Shown here piece after piece: positions 1-8,409 of a stretch of DNA of 64,000 bases. Position 1 is the first letter of the stretch, and every line of letters starts with the position of its first letter. The stretch covers positions 124,001 to 188,000 of the forward strand of contig SFGZ01000004.1 in the NCBI GenBank assembly GCA_004557505.1. Direction: 5' to 3'. The DNA is from Coriobacteriaceae bacterium. Lineage in GTDB: Bacteria; Actinomycetota; Coriobacteriia; Coriobacteriales; Atopobiaceae. The notes under the pieces were generated by a model. It ran no database searches. It had not been told where the DNA came from and saw only the letters and a list, made by a program, of their open reading frames with translations. A program made the translations under genes and the position numbers.

Positions 1-254
1 GATGATCCCTGAGCATCAAGCACGCGCCATGCGAGTCCGTAGTGCTCCCCGCGTATGCGGGGATGATCCCGACGTCTCCAACCGCTAGCGTCAAAGGCGC
101 GGGTGCTCCCCGCGTATGCGGGGATGATCCTAACAAGCTGGCTGGGGTCCTCTCTAACTCTGGCGTGCTCCCCGCGTATGCGGGGATGATCCCAAGTGGG
201 GCAAGGAGACCACGCTCGAGGCCCTCGTGCTCCCCGCGTATGCGGGGATGATCC
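1..254 (+). CRISPR. CRISPR array, leader-distal end (type I-E-like repeats)
   Basis: Four complete 28-nt repeats lie at 42-69, 103-130, 165-192 and 227-254, and the last 8 nt of a fifth are at 1-8. Each repeat begins GTGCTCCCCGCG and ends GGATGATCC, with the CCCCGC/GCGGGG hairpin typical of type I-E repeats. The spacers between them are 33-34 nt and differ from one another. By analogy with E. coli-type repeats the array is read on this strand, so the leader and any cas genes would lie before position 1. No repeat follows 254, so this is the old, trailer end. No cas gene is present in the window. Confidence 0.97.
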
Positions 255-1229
255 TGAGGTCGTACAGAACGGCTTCGACGAAGGATGACAGTGCCGGATG
301 GCGAGTCCGAGCGCGTGGATGGTCAAGATGGTCAATGGTGGGGATGGGGGCCTCCTGCTCCGGGCGATGGGGTGCGGGAACGAGGCGTGGTGTGGGGCAC
401 CGATGCAGCTGTACCTCCCCGGTTACTAGACGTGCTTGAGGTGCGGTAACGTGAAAGGACAGCTCGGTGTCCGAGAGGCCGATAAGATACCAGCATAAAC
501 GCTGCAGGATGCGGTTCTTGGTAACCTCGGGGGCCTGCGATGCAGAGGCTCATGGCTGCCGTCCGCCCCGTATTCTCTCTAGGGTACATACGGATGCGAG
601 AGCCAGTCAGGGCGAGAGCGTTGGGGTGCTACCGCGTGAGGCTAGGCTCGGCGATGGGTTTCCTACGGCTGTTTGTTGAAGCATCCAGGGTTATACGCGA
701 GCTTGGGCCATGTTTGCGAATTCGATGTCCTGTACTGCTGGAGGAGCGCCACCCTGACGCCGCAAATGACGCGCGGAAGCCCGGAAGTGAGCGGGTCGGC
801 GGGCCGCGCGGGGCCCCGGCGGAGCCGGACCGGCCGCCCCGCCACCCGCGAGCGGGCAGCCAACAGGGAAAACGCTGGCGCGGCCCCCACGCGCGGCGCG
901 CCTCGCCGCGCGGGCAGCGGGTCGCACAAGAAAATAACGCTCACATCCGGACTTCTGCGCGTCATCCGGGCGCTTCTTGTTGCGCGCGGAGCGCTTGATG
1001 GCGCAGTGGCCACGCGCCCCGCCGCGCTGCGGGCGCGATCGGGCTGCAGCTCAGTCACGGCTCGCGTGCACTGCTGCCGCAGCCTATACGCACCGCTGCC
1101 GCGACCCGCGTGCGCTGTCACCACAACCCGTCTGCGCCCGCCGACTCGGTCCCCGCCCCTCTCTAAAATGGCGCTATGCTACCAATGAGCTTGAATGATG
1201 CTGCCCGCCCCTCCCAAAGGAGACCGGCC
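255..1229. other. Intergenic region between CRISPR end and TPR gene
   Basis: I see no supportable gene in this 975-base stretch; open frames on both strands are short or of unnatural, Arg/Pro-rich composition. It contains one inverted-repeat-bounded element (766-965, annotated separately). A TATGCT that could serve as a -10 box lies at 1175-1180, but no convincing -35 accompanies it. Confidence 0.6.
766..965. repeat. ~200-bp element with terminal inverted repeats, copy A
   Basis: The left end (766-793) reads ATGACGCGCGGAAGCCCGGA and on to GTGAGCG. The right end (938-965) is its reverse complement with 3 mismatches in 28, and it continues inward as GTTATTTT read from the right. The ~145-bp interior is GC-rich and does not resemble the interiors of the four other copies in this window. 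No transposase is encoded. Target-site duplications are not obvious. Confidence 0.8.
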
Positions 1230-2072
1230 ATGGACGTACTCGCACGCGTTGACGCTGCTTGGCAGGCTCACCGCACAGACCCCATCGCGCTTGAGCGGGC
1301 ACTTCTTTCTCTGCGTGACGAGGTGGCGCTCTCCTGTGGCACGGCCTCGTCGGAATACGTGACGCTCTGCAACGAGCTCGGCTCGTTCTACCGCTCCCGC
1401 GGAAACTACCAGTGCGGCGAGGCCTCATTTAGTGCCGCGCTTGCGGGGATCGAGGCGCTGGCCGGTCGCAGCGATGCCTATGCCACCTGCCTGGATAACC
1501 TCGCGGAGCTCTACCGCCTTGATGGCCGTTTGGACGAGTGTGCCGCCGCCCTCGCCGAGGCGTCCGCGCTCTTCTCGGACGCCCACTCGCTCGAATACGC
1601 CGCCTGTCTCAACTACCAGGGGCATCTTTGCATGGCGCGGCGCGACCCCACCGGTGCCCGCATGCGATACCAGGAGGCTCTCGCCATAGTGCGCGAGAAC
1701 GGCTCTCCGGCCTTTGAGCTCTCCACGGCCTTTGCCAACGTGGCGAGCGCCCTCATGGAGGAGGGCAACCTTGCCGATGCCGCCCGCCATCTCGATGCCG
1801 CCTGCGACCTCTATCGCAACGGATCGCTTCGCCACGGCCCCCACTATGTCTCGCTCCTCAACTCCCTGGCCACGCTGTACGACCGCATGGGAGACGTGGC
1901 GGCTGCGCGTGCGCCCTACGGAGAAGTGCTCGATAGCCTGGAGTCGGGCGTTCCCGTGAACCCGGACGATGCGCGCGCGGCCCTGGCGAATGCAGCCTCT
2001 TTCTTCTCGCGTACCGCAGACTCCCAGGGCACCGCTCGCGTCGAGGCCCTGCGCAAAGCCCTCACGCAGTAG
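1230..2072 (+). CDS. Tetratricopeptide repeat (TPR) protein
   Basis: A 280-residue soluble protein made almost wholly of about five TPR-type helix pairs, spaced roughly 40 residues apart. Examples of the repeat core are LGSFYRSRGNY, LAELYRLDGRL and LATLYDRMGDV. TPRs form a superhelical surface for protein-protein contacts; the partner cannot be told from sequence. The ATG at 1230 is chosen because AAAGGAG sits just upstream, although the frame stays open to 1176. There is no signal peptide or membrane segment. The 3' end overlaps the convergent DUF4037 gene by 11 bases, so a functional link with the DUF4037-DUF4125 pair is plausible but not shown. Confidence 0.85.
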   Translation: MDVLARVDAAWQAHRTDPIALERALLSLRDEVALSCGTASSEYVTLCNELGSFYRSRGNYQCGEASFSAALAGIEALAGRSDAYATCLDNLAELYRLDGRLDECAAALAEASALFSDAHSLEYAACLNYQGHLCMARRDPTGARMRYQEALAIVRENGSPAFELSTAFANVASALMEEGNLADAARHLDAACDLYRNGSLRHGPHYVSLLNSLATLYDRMGDVAAARAPYGEVLDSLESGVPVNPDDARAALANAASFFSRTADSQGTARVEALRKALTQ

Positions 2073-3039
2073 CGGGGGCCATGAGGTCTTCCGCGCGGAG
2101 CTCGCCATCCCTGATGCGGGAGTTCACCTCGACGGCCTGGGCGACAAGGAATCCGTCATCACTCTGGGAGAGCCCTTCGTCCTGCAACGCCTCCACCAGC
2201 ACGTGGCAGGCACGCTCAATCTCCCCCTCGGCCAGCCCAACGTTGCCTGCGCGCCACGCGGCCAGCGCCGCTTCGAGTGCCTCCCGAACCCCATGACCCA
2301 CCGGACCCAACGCGACAAGCCCGTGCGACGCCCACTTGTAGAACGGTGCGTAGCGGCGCGAGAGCGCGTAAGCCGCGTGCGTTGCGGCCTCCGAGAAGCG
2401 CGCAAGGCACGAGAGCGCGGCAAGGTCCTCCCCGCGGCGGGCCTGTCGACCAAAGTTGTACTGCCCGGCCTGGGCGGCGATGAGGCAGTCGTGCGCAATG
2501 AGCTTGAGTCGCAGGTCGTCGGGGTAGTAGGCGAGAAGTCGTCGCCGCACGCGCGTGAAGCGTCCACTGGTGTCGAGGAAGACCTCCCCGTTGGTGGCCG
2601 TGGCAAGCGCGCGCTCGGGGATGCGCCGCCACTCGTCGACGGTCGATGGCAGTCCCGGCGTGCCCAGCAGCCACACGTAGAAGCCGTCGACGGGGAAGAC
2701 CCCCATGCGCCTCTCGCCCATGCGCTCAGAGCTGTTGTCGCGCGGCGGAAAGCCGGCAAAGCCACGCGAGGCAATTGCTCGGTAGCGCTCCTCCAGCGCC
2801 TTGCCTGCGTTGTTCCAGTCTGTCGGATCGAGCCACACGCAGTAGCCCGGGCCCCAGTCGTGGTCACGCGACGCCTCGTCGTCAAAGCCCAGGCACTCGG
2901 AGCCCGCGCCCACAAGGCCCGCCGCCATGTGATCGCGCAGGCCCTCGTATCCATCCGAGAGAAGCTCGTCCACCGTTGCCTCGAAGAATGCCCGCGACAG
3001 GGCAAGCCCCGTCGCGGGCGCATCCGTGCCTTCCCGCAT
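2062..3039 (-). CDS. DUF4037 domain protein (nucleotidyltransferase-like)
   Basis: A ~325-residue protein of the DUF4037 family. The diagnostic stretch near the N-terminus contains GAGSECLGFDDEASRDHDWG; the G-S and D-x-D-like acidic residues resemble the metal-binding core of the nucleotidyltransferase superfamily. Substrate and function are unknown. The ATG at 3039 follows the DUF4125 stop by 10 bases, so both genes are probably co-transcribed. The frame also extends upstream inside the neighbour to 3129, but that extension is low-complexity Arg/Ala and unlikely. DUF4037 and DUF4125 are often neighbours or fused in Firmicutes and Actinobacteria (family knowledge), which supports the pair as one unit. 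Confidence 0.82.
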   Translation of the reverse strand: MREGTDAPATGLALSRAFFEATVDELLSDGYEGLRDHMAAGLVGAGSECLGFDDEASRDHDWGPGYCVWLDPTDWNNAGKALEERYRAIASRGFAGFPPRDNSSERMGERRMGVFPVDGFYVWLLGTPGLPSTVDEWRRIPERALATATNGEVFLDTSGRFTRVRRRLLAYYPDDLRLKLIAHDCLIAAQAGQYNFGRQARRGEDLAALSCLARFSEAATHAAYALSRRYAPFYKWASHGLVALGPVGHGVREALEAALAAWRAGNVGLAEGEIERACHVLVEALQDEGLSQSDDGFLVAQAVEVNSRIRDGELRAEDLMAPATA

Positions 3040-3049
3040 CGCGGCGGTC

Positions 3050-3748
3050 CTAGTCGCAGCAGCCACAGCAGCCAAAGGAGACCTCGAACTCCGGATCGAG
3101 GCCCTGTTCGGACATGGTGCCCTTCGCAATGGCCTCGTCGGCGGCCGCTAGGCTGGGATAGCCGTAGGCACGCGCCTCCTCGGCAGCCACGTGCTCTTGC
3201 AGGTTCACGCCCCTCTCCGCAGCGGAGCGATAGTGGCCGAGAAGCACGCGCAGCGTGCGTTCGGAGTAGGTGGAGAGCTCGCCGCGGGAGTATGTCTCGA
3301 TCGAGGTAACCTCGGGCGTGTCCTCGCTGCTGCGTATGGGACGCCCCCTTCCCGCAAAGTGCGGGTACGCTGTCGCCAGCTGCTTTGCCCAGCCAAGCTC
3401 GATCTCTACGATCCGCTCGATAAGGGCGCGCTTCTCGGCGGGGACTTCCGGCACGGAATCGCGGATTGCCTCGAACTCCTCCGGGTGGGTCGAGGCCATC
3501 ATGTAGGCGTACTTCTCGGCAATGGGGTTCCTGCCAGCCTGGATGGCGTCCGCAAGGTCGTCGGCATAGGAGTCGAGCGCCTCGTCCGGCCAGGCGTCAA
3601 ACTGCGCGCGACGCATGGCCGAGAAGGTATTGGGCATGTCTTGGCAATCCGCCCGGCCCCCAACGTTTTGCACCGCCTGGAACAGCTCCCACTCGGCAAG
3701 CACGATGTTGCCGATGACCTCGTCCCGCTCCGCCTTCTCGTATGCCAT
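3050..3748 (-). CDS. DUF4125 family protein
   Basis: A ~232-residue soluble protein recognised as DUF4125 from the N-terminal segment VLAEWELFQAVQNVGGRADC and the downstream Trp-Pro and Glu-rich helices. The function is not known. The ATG at 3748 has GAGGGGAG upstream on the minus strand; a longer frame to 3784 lacks a ribosome-binding site. The protein ends in an unusual Cys-rich tail, FGCCGCCD, that could bind metal, though this is speculation. It is the first gene of a two-gene minus-strand unit with the DUF4037 gene. Confidence 0.82.
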   Translation of the reverse strand: MAYEKAERDEVIGNIVLAEWELFQAVQNVGGRADCQDMPNTFSAMRRAQFDAWPDEALDSYADDLADAIQAGRNPIAEKYAYMMASTHPEEFEAIRDSVPEVPAEKRALIERIVEIELGWAKQLATAYPHFAGRGRPIRSSEDTPEVTSIETYSRGELSTYSERTLRVLLGHYRSAAERGVNLQEHVAAEEARAYGYPSLAAADEAIAKGTMSEQGLDPEFEVSFGCCGCCD

Positions 3749-3877
3749 GCCCGCTCCCCTCGCCTCGCGCAAATTGCCTGACACTCCACCAATAGCAGCC
3801 GGGCTAGGCGGACGGGAACCCTATTCGGGGAGAGGCGACGTTTGCCGGGCGAGGGGACAGGCGGCTCTGCGAGCGAC

Positions 3878-5764
3878 CTACTCTAGCTCGCGGGTGCCGG
3901 TCCACAGCTGCCAGTACTCGCCGCGCTGCGCGAGCAGCTCCTCGTGGGTCCCGCGCTCGACAATGCGGCCATGCTCGAGCACCATGATCGCGTTGGCGTT
4001 GCGGACGGTGGAGAGCCGGTGGGCTATCACGAAGACCGTGCGGCCGCGCATGAGGGCGTCCATCCCCCGCGCGATGAGCGCCTCGGTGCGGGTGTCCACG
4101 CTCGAGGTCGCCTCGTCCAGGATGAGGACGGGAGGGTCGCTCACGGCCGCCCGCGCGATGGCTATGAGCTGGCGCTGCCCCTGGCTGAGGTTTGCGCCGT
4201 CGGCCGTGACCAGCGTGTCGTAGCCATGCGGCAGGCGCGAGATGAATGAGTCGGCGTTGGCTACGCGCGCGGCGTGGCGCACCTCCTCGTCGGTCGCGTC
4301 GAGCTTGCCAAAGCGGATGTTGTCGGCGATGCTCCCGCGGAAGAGGTGGGTGTCCTGCAACACGATGCCCAACGACGAGCGAAGCGACGCCTTGCCCATG
4401 TCGCGCACGTCGATGCCGTCGTAGGTTATCTTGCCCGAGCGCACGTCATAGAAGCGGTTGATGAGGTTCGTGATGGTGGTCTTGCCCGCTCCCGTGGAGC
4501 CGACGAAGGCGATCTTCTGTCCGGGCTTCGCAAAGAGCGAAAGGTCGGCAAGAACCGTCTGGCCCTCGTCGTAGCCAAAGGTGACGTCGTGGAAGCGCAC
4601 GTCGCCGGCGAGGGGGACCGTTGTCCCGTCCTCCCGGCGCCACTGCCAGCCCTCGGCGCCGGCCGCCATGCGGCGGGCGGCGTCTGCGGCTGTGCTTCCT
4701 GAGGGAAAGCCGCTCCCGCCTGCGTTGCCCTCCTCGCCCGTGCGCTCCAGCTTGACCGCGCCATCGTCCCTCTCGGCGGGCTCCTCCATCACCGAGAAGA
4801 CCCGCTCGGCACCGGCAAGCGCCGTGAGCATGAAGTTGCCCAGCTGGGTCAGCTGGTTTATGGGCATGGCCGCCTGGCGGACAAAGACCAGGTAGCTGGC
4901 AAGGCTTCCCACGCCCATGTGGCCCGCCATGGCCAGCGCCGCTCCCACGACGGCCACCACGGCATAGTTGGTGTACGAGATGGCCACCGTCGCGGGCACC
5001 ATCGTGGAGGCGTAGGCCTGGGCCCCGGTGCCGCTCGCTCGCAGGTCCTCGTTGAGGGAGCGGAAGCCCTCGAGGTTCTCGTCCTCGTGGTTGAAGACCT
5101 TCACGACCTTCTGGCCGGCGATCATCTCCTCCACGTAGCCGTCGAGCGCCCCCAGGGTGCGCTGCTGCTGCGAGAAGAGCCGCTTGGAGCGCCTGCCCGA
5201 GAAGCGCACGTAGAGCACGATGACCGCGTCGCAGGCGAGCGTGATAAGCGTGAGCCTCCAGTCCAGGACCAGCAGAAGCGCGATGGTCCCCACGGTCTGG
5301 ATGGCCGCCTGCACCATGTTGGCGAAGCCGTTGTTGAGCGCCTCCGAGATGGTGTCCACGTCGTTTGTGAAGTAGCTCATCACGTCGCCGTTGCGCGTGC
5401 GGTCGAACCACGAGAGGGGCAGCGTCTTGATGTGCTCGAAAAGGTCGCGCCTAATGTCGAAGACCACGCGCTGCGCCGCGCGGACCATGGTCTGGGTGTA
5501 GCCCACGCTTGCGGCCACGCCGACGGCGTAGATGGCAGCCGTCCACGCGACGAGCCGGGCGAAGCGTGCCCAGTCGCCCGCTCCCACGGCGTCGACCACC
5601 GGCTTGATCATGTACGTCCCGACGAGGTTGGCCCCGCCCGTCATGCAGACCAGCACGGCCACGGCCAGAAGCTGCCAGCGCGCGTGGCCAAGGTATGTGA
5701 CGAAGCGCCTCAGCGTGTGGCGCAGGTCCTTGGGGCCTGCCGGAGTTCCGCCTCTATCGGGCAT
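3878..5764 (-). CDS. ABC exporter, fused permease-ATPase, canonical half
   Basis: A 628-residue type IV ABC half-transporter: six transmembrane helices (about residues 20-310) followed by a nucleotide-binding domain. Visible motifs are Walker A GSTGAGKTT, signature LSQGQRQ, Walker B VLILDEATSS with the catalytic Glu, and the H-loop in IAHRLSTV. An insert of ~50 residues (SGSTAADAARRMAAGAEGW region) separates the membrane and ATPase domains. The ATG at 5764 has AAGGAGG upstream and overlaps the end of the preceding ABC gene by 11 bases. It most likely forms a heterodimer with that protein. Its substrate is unknown; exporters in MarR-controlled pairs often move drugs or toxic metabolites. Confidence 0.93.
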   Translation of the reverse strand: MPDRGGTPAGPKDLRHTLRRFVTYLGHARWQLLAVAVLVCMTGGANLVGTYMIKPVVDAVGAGDWARFARLVAWTAAIYAVGVAASVGYTQTMVRAAQRVVFDIRRDLFEHIKTLPLSWFDRTRNGDVMSYFTNDVDTISEALNNGFANMVQAAIQTVGTIALLLVLDWRLTLITLACDAVIVLYVRFSGRRSKRLFSQQQRTLGALDGYVEEMIAGQKVVKVFNHEDENLEGFRSLNEDLRASGTGAQAYASTMVPATVAISYTNYAVVAVVGAALAMAGHMGVGSLASYLVFVRQAAMPINQLTQLGNFMLTALAGAERVFSVMEEPAERDDGAVKLERTGEEGNAGGSGFPSGSTAADAARRMAAGAEGWQWRREDGTTVPLAGDVRFHDVTFGYDEGQTVLADLSLFAKPGQKIAFVGSTGAGKTTITNLINRFYDVRSGKITYDGIDVRDMGKASLRSSLGIVLQDTHLFRGSIADNIRFGKLDATDEEVRHAARVANADSFISRLPHGYDTLVTADGANLSQGQRQLIAIARAAVSDPPVLILDEATSSVDTRTEALIARGMDALMRGRTVFVIAHRLSTVRNANAIMVLEHGRIVERGTHEELLAQRGEYWQLWTGTRELE

Positions 5765-7637
5765 CGGGGGCCTCCTTCCCGGTCGGGGTCGCAGGGGTCT
5801 CGGTGGTCTCGACTGCGGCTGCGCGTGCGGTCGCGCCCGCGTCGGTGTCGCGGCCGTCGGTCGCGCCGCCCGCCCCGGCCGCGCCTGCCCCGGCCGCGCC
5901 TGCGGCGCCCGCCCCGGCCATGCCGCCCACCTGCGACTCGTAGAGCTCTCGATAGATGTCATCCGTCCGCATGAGCTCCTCGTGCGTGCCAGTCGCATGC
6001 ACGCGCCCGTCCTCGAGGACCACGATCTGGTCGGCATCCATGACCGAGGCCACACGCTGGGCGATCACGACCTTCGTGACGTCCGCCAAGCGCGTCAGGC
6101 TCTCGCGGATGCGGGCGTCGGTCGTCATGTCGCATGCGGACGTCGAGTCGTCGAACACCAGCACGCGCGGGTGCTTGAGCAGCGTGCGTGCGATGCAGAG
6201 GCGCTGCTTCTGGCCGCCGGAGACGTTGCCGCCGCCGTGGCCCAGGTCCGCGTCGAGCCCACCGATGCGGCCCAGGAACTCGTCGGCGCAAGCCAGACGG
6301 CAAGCGTGGAGAAGCTCGTCGTCCGTCGCCGTGGCGTCGCCCCAGCGCAGGTTGTCGCGGACGGTGCCCGTAAAGAGCACGTTCTTCTGGAGCACGACGC
6401 CCACGCCGTCGCGGAGCGCCTTGAGGTCGTATTCGCGCACGTCGTGCCCGCCCACCTCGACGCTGCCGGAAGTGACGTCGTAGAGGCGCGCCATGAGCTG
6501 CACGAGCGAGGTCTTGCCCGATCCCGTGGCACCGAGCACGCCTACGGTGGAGCCAGCGGGAAAGTGCAGGCTCACGTGCGAGAGGACGTCCTTCTCGGCC
6601 GTGGGCGAGTACCTGAAGCTCACGTCGCGAAACGCGACCTCGCCCGTGCCCACGCGGCCAATGCCATGCGTGGGACTCTTGATGGCGGGCCTCTCGCGCA
6701 GCACCTCGCCCACGCGGTGGATGCTCGTGACGGCCCGCGCCAGAAGGAGGAACACGTTCGAGATCATCATCAGCGAGTTCATGATGAGCAGGACGTAGCT
6801 CATGAAGCCGGTGAGCGTGCCCACCCCCATCTCGCCCGCCATGATCATCTGGCCGCCGAACCACAGGAGTGCCACGCTAGCCACGTTCATCGAGAGCGTG
6901 AAGACGGGCGTGTTGATCACGGCGGTCCTGAAGGTGCGCGTGGCGGCGTTGGCCAGGCGGGCGTTGACCTTGTCGAACCGTTCGGCCACGTAGCCCTCGC
7001 GTACATAGGCCTTGATGGCGCGTATCGCCACGAGATCCTCCTGAAGGGCGTCGTTGAGCTGGTCCATCGCGTGCTGCATGGATCCGAAGAGCGGCGCCAC
7101 GCGGTGTACGATGAGCGCGAGGGCGCAGGCCAGCGCGGGCAGGATCACAAAGAAGACCACGGCAAGCCTCGAGCTCATGGTGCAGGCGATGACAAGGCCG
7201 CACACGAGCATGACCGGCCCTCTCAGCAGCGGGCGAAAGCCCATCACGAGGGCGTTCTGTATCACGGTGAGGTCAGTGGTCATGCGCGTGACCAGGGAGG
7301 ACGTGTCGAAGTCATCGAGGTTCGAGAAGGAGAAGCCCTGCACGTGGGCGTACTCCGCCTCGCGCAGACCGGCGCCAAAGCCCATGGCGACCTCGGCCGA
7401 GAAGCGCGCGTAGCCCATGCCCAGGGCACCGGCGACGGCCGCCAGCGCGACCATGCGGGCGCCGAGCGCAAGGACGAGCCCCATGTCGCCAGTGGCCACG
7501 CCCACGTCGACGATGCCCGCCATCACGAAGGGGATGCAGAGCTCGAGCGCGGCCTCGACGAAGGCGCAGAGGGCGGCGAGCGCGAACTGCCGGCGGTAGG
7601 GCCTGAGGTAGCGGGAGACGAGGGCGAGGTCACTCAT
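5754..7637 (-). CDS. ABC exporter, fused permease-ATPase, degenerate half
   Basis: A ~627-residue ABC half-transporter with six N-terminal membrane helices and a C-terminal ATPase domain. Walker A is GATGSGKTS and the signature is VSGGQKQR. Walker B reads VLVFDDSTSACD, so the catalytic Glu after the Walker B Asp is replaced by Asp. That is the hallmark of the inactive ATP site in heterodimeric exporters; the next gene supplies the canonical site. The C-terminus carries a ~55-residue Ala/Gly-rich low-complexity tail that is not part of the fold. The ATG at 7637 has GAGGAGG upstream and overlaps the marR stop by 8 bases. Confidence 0.93.
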   Translation of the reverse strand: MSDLALVSRYLRPYRRQFALAALCAFVEAALELCIPFVMAGIVDVGVATGDMGLVLALGARMVALAAVAGALGMGYARFSAEVAMGFGAGLREAEYAHVQGFSFSNLDDFDTSSLVTRMTTDLTVIQNALVMGFRPLLRGPVMLVCGLVIACTMSSRLAVVFFVILPALACALALIVHRVAPLFGSMQHAMDQLNDALQEDLVAIRAIKAYVREGYVAERFDKVNARLANAATRTFRTAVINTPVFTLSMNVASVALLWFGGQMIMAGEMGVGTLTGFMSYVLLIMNSLMMISNVFLLLARAVTSIHRVGEVLRERPAIKSPTHGIGRVGTGEVAFRDVSFRYSPTAEKDVLSHVSLHFPAGSTVGVLGATGSGKTSLVQLMARLYDVTSGSVEVGGHDVREYDLKALRDGVGVVLQKNVLFTGTVRDNLRWGDATATDDELLHACRLACADEFLGRIGGLDADLGHGGGNVSGGQKQRLCIARTLLKHPRVLVFDDSTSACDMTTDARIRESLTRLADVTKVVIAQRVASVMDADQIVVLEDGRVHATGTHEELMRTDDIYRELYESQVGGMAGAGAAGAAGAGAAGAGGATDGRDTDAGATARAAAVETTETPATPTGKEAPDAR

Positions 7638-8151
7638 CGCGCGCCTCCTCGGGGGTCGTGTCGCGCGCGGGGACCGCAGCGCGGCGGGCCGCCGCGGGGC
7701 CGCGGGACGCGCAGGCGCTGGTGGCGGTGAGGTTCGCGTGAATGCGCTCGAGGAGTCCCGCGAGGGTCGCGCGCTCCTCGGCCGTGAGTCCGGCGAGCAT
7801 GGCGCTCTGCTCGCCGTCGCAGATGTCGTCCCAGGCGGCGAGGGCGTCGTGGCCGCCTGCCGTGAGCTCCACGGCCTTTGTGCGGCGATCCCGTCCGCGC
7901 CCCGTGCGCACGAACCCCGCCTGCAGGAGCAGGTCGAGCATGCGCGAGATGGCGGCGTCGCCCACCTCGAAGTACGCCGCCATCTCGTGTTGGGTGCTCG
8001 TGCCGTGGACGGCCAGGTAGGCGAGGAGCTTGGGCTGGCCGGGACCAAGGCCCAGGCGCGCCATGCGCGGGCGCAGGTAGTTCGTCTGCGCGTGATAGGC
8101 GCGGTAAAGCAGCATGTGCATGTCCTCGAGGGAACGTCCCTCTTGCTCCAT
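7630..8151 (-). CDS. MarR-family transcriptional regulator of the ABC exporter operon
   Basis: A ~173-residue MarR-type winged-helix regulator. The core (about residues 20-130) includes QPKLLAYLAVHGTSTQHEMA and the wing segment RTGRGRDRRTKAVELTAGG. Such proteins bind short palindromes as dimers and release them on ligand binding. It is the first gene of a three-gene minus-strand operon with both exporter halves, so it is probably their local repressor. The ATG at 8151 is preferred because it fits the family N-terminus; a TTG at 8205 would also give an open frame but would translate through a repeat palindrome. A TTGACTTGTCAA palindrome immediately upstream is a likely operator. The C-terminal ~30 residues are Ala/Arg-rich. 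Confidence 0.88.
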   Translation of the reverse strand: MEQEGRSLEDMHMLLYRAYHAQTNYLRPRMARLGLGPGQPKLLAYLAVHGTSTQHEMAAYFEVGDAAISRMLDLLLQAGFVRTGRGRDRRTKAVELTAGGHDALAAWDDICDGEQSAMLAGLTAEERATLAGLLERIHANLTATSACASRGPAAARRAAVPARDTTPEEARDE

Positions 8152-8169
8152 GGGCAACCATTCCCAGAT

Positions 8170-8193
8170 GAGACAAGGGAGCTCCCTTGTCTC
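8170..8193. repeat. Short palindromic repeat, GAGACAAGGG family, copy 1
   Basis: A perfect 24-nt palindrome: the left arm is GAGACAAGGGAG and the right arm is its reverse complement. It lies in the 5' region of the marR gene and is one of six related copies in the window. Here it is at the start of a gene rather than the end, unlike most other copies. Confidence 0.8.
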
Positions 8194-8206
8194 TTGACTT
8201 GTCAAG
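8193..8206. promoter_or_regulatory. Candidate MarR operator
   Basis: CTTGACTTGTCAAG is an inverted repeat with 6-bp arms around TT, sitting 42 bases before the chosen marR start. Its size and symmetry fit a MarR-dimer site and suggest autoregulation of the exporter operon. This is inferred from position and symmetry only. Confidence 0.45.
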
Positions 8207-8409
8207 TAATCGTTCTCAGCGTATCGCGGAGCGGGGGGAGCGAGCGCCGCCGATGGCGGACGTCACAAAGTTGACGCATCAAGAGTTCGGGGAGCCCGAG
8301 GGCTCGGCCTGCCCATGGACGCCGCAGCGTCCCTCGAGCCGCCCCTCGCCGAGACGTGGTAGGGTTGGGCCATACGTCTCGGCCCAAAGCCAGCCTGCGA
8401 GGAGAGCCC

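Noticed and set aside
540..1198. Several 70-170-codon frames on both strands in the CRISPR-TPR gap
   Set aside because: Arg/Pro/Ala-rich translations, no ribosome-binding sites, mutually overlapping, and they run through an inverted-repeat element.
5532..7730. A 732-codon plus-strand frame across the ABC exporter genes
   Set aside because: Antisense shadow; the minus strand codes clear ABC motifs.
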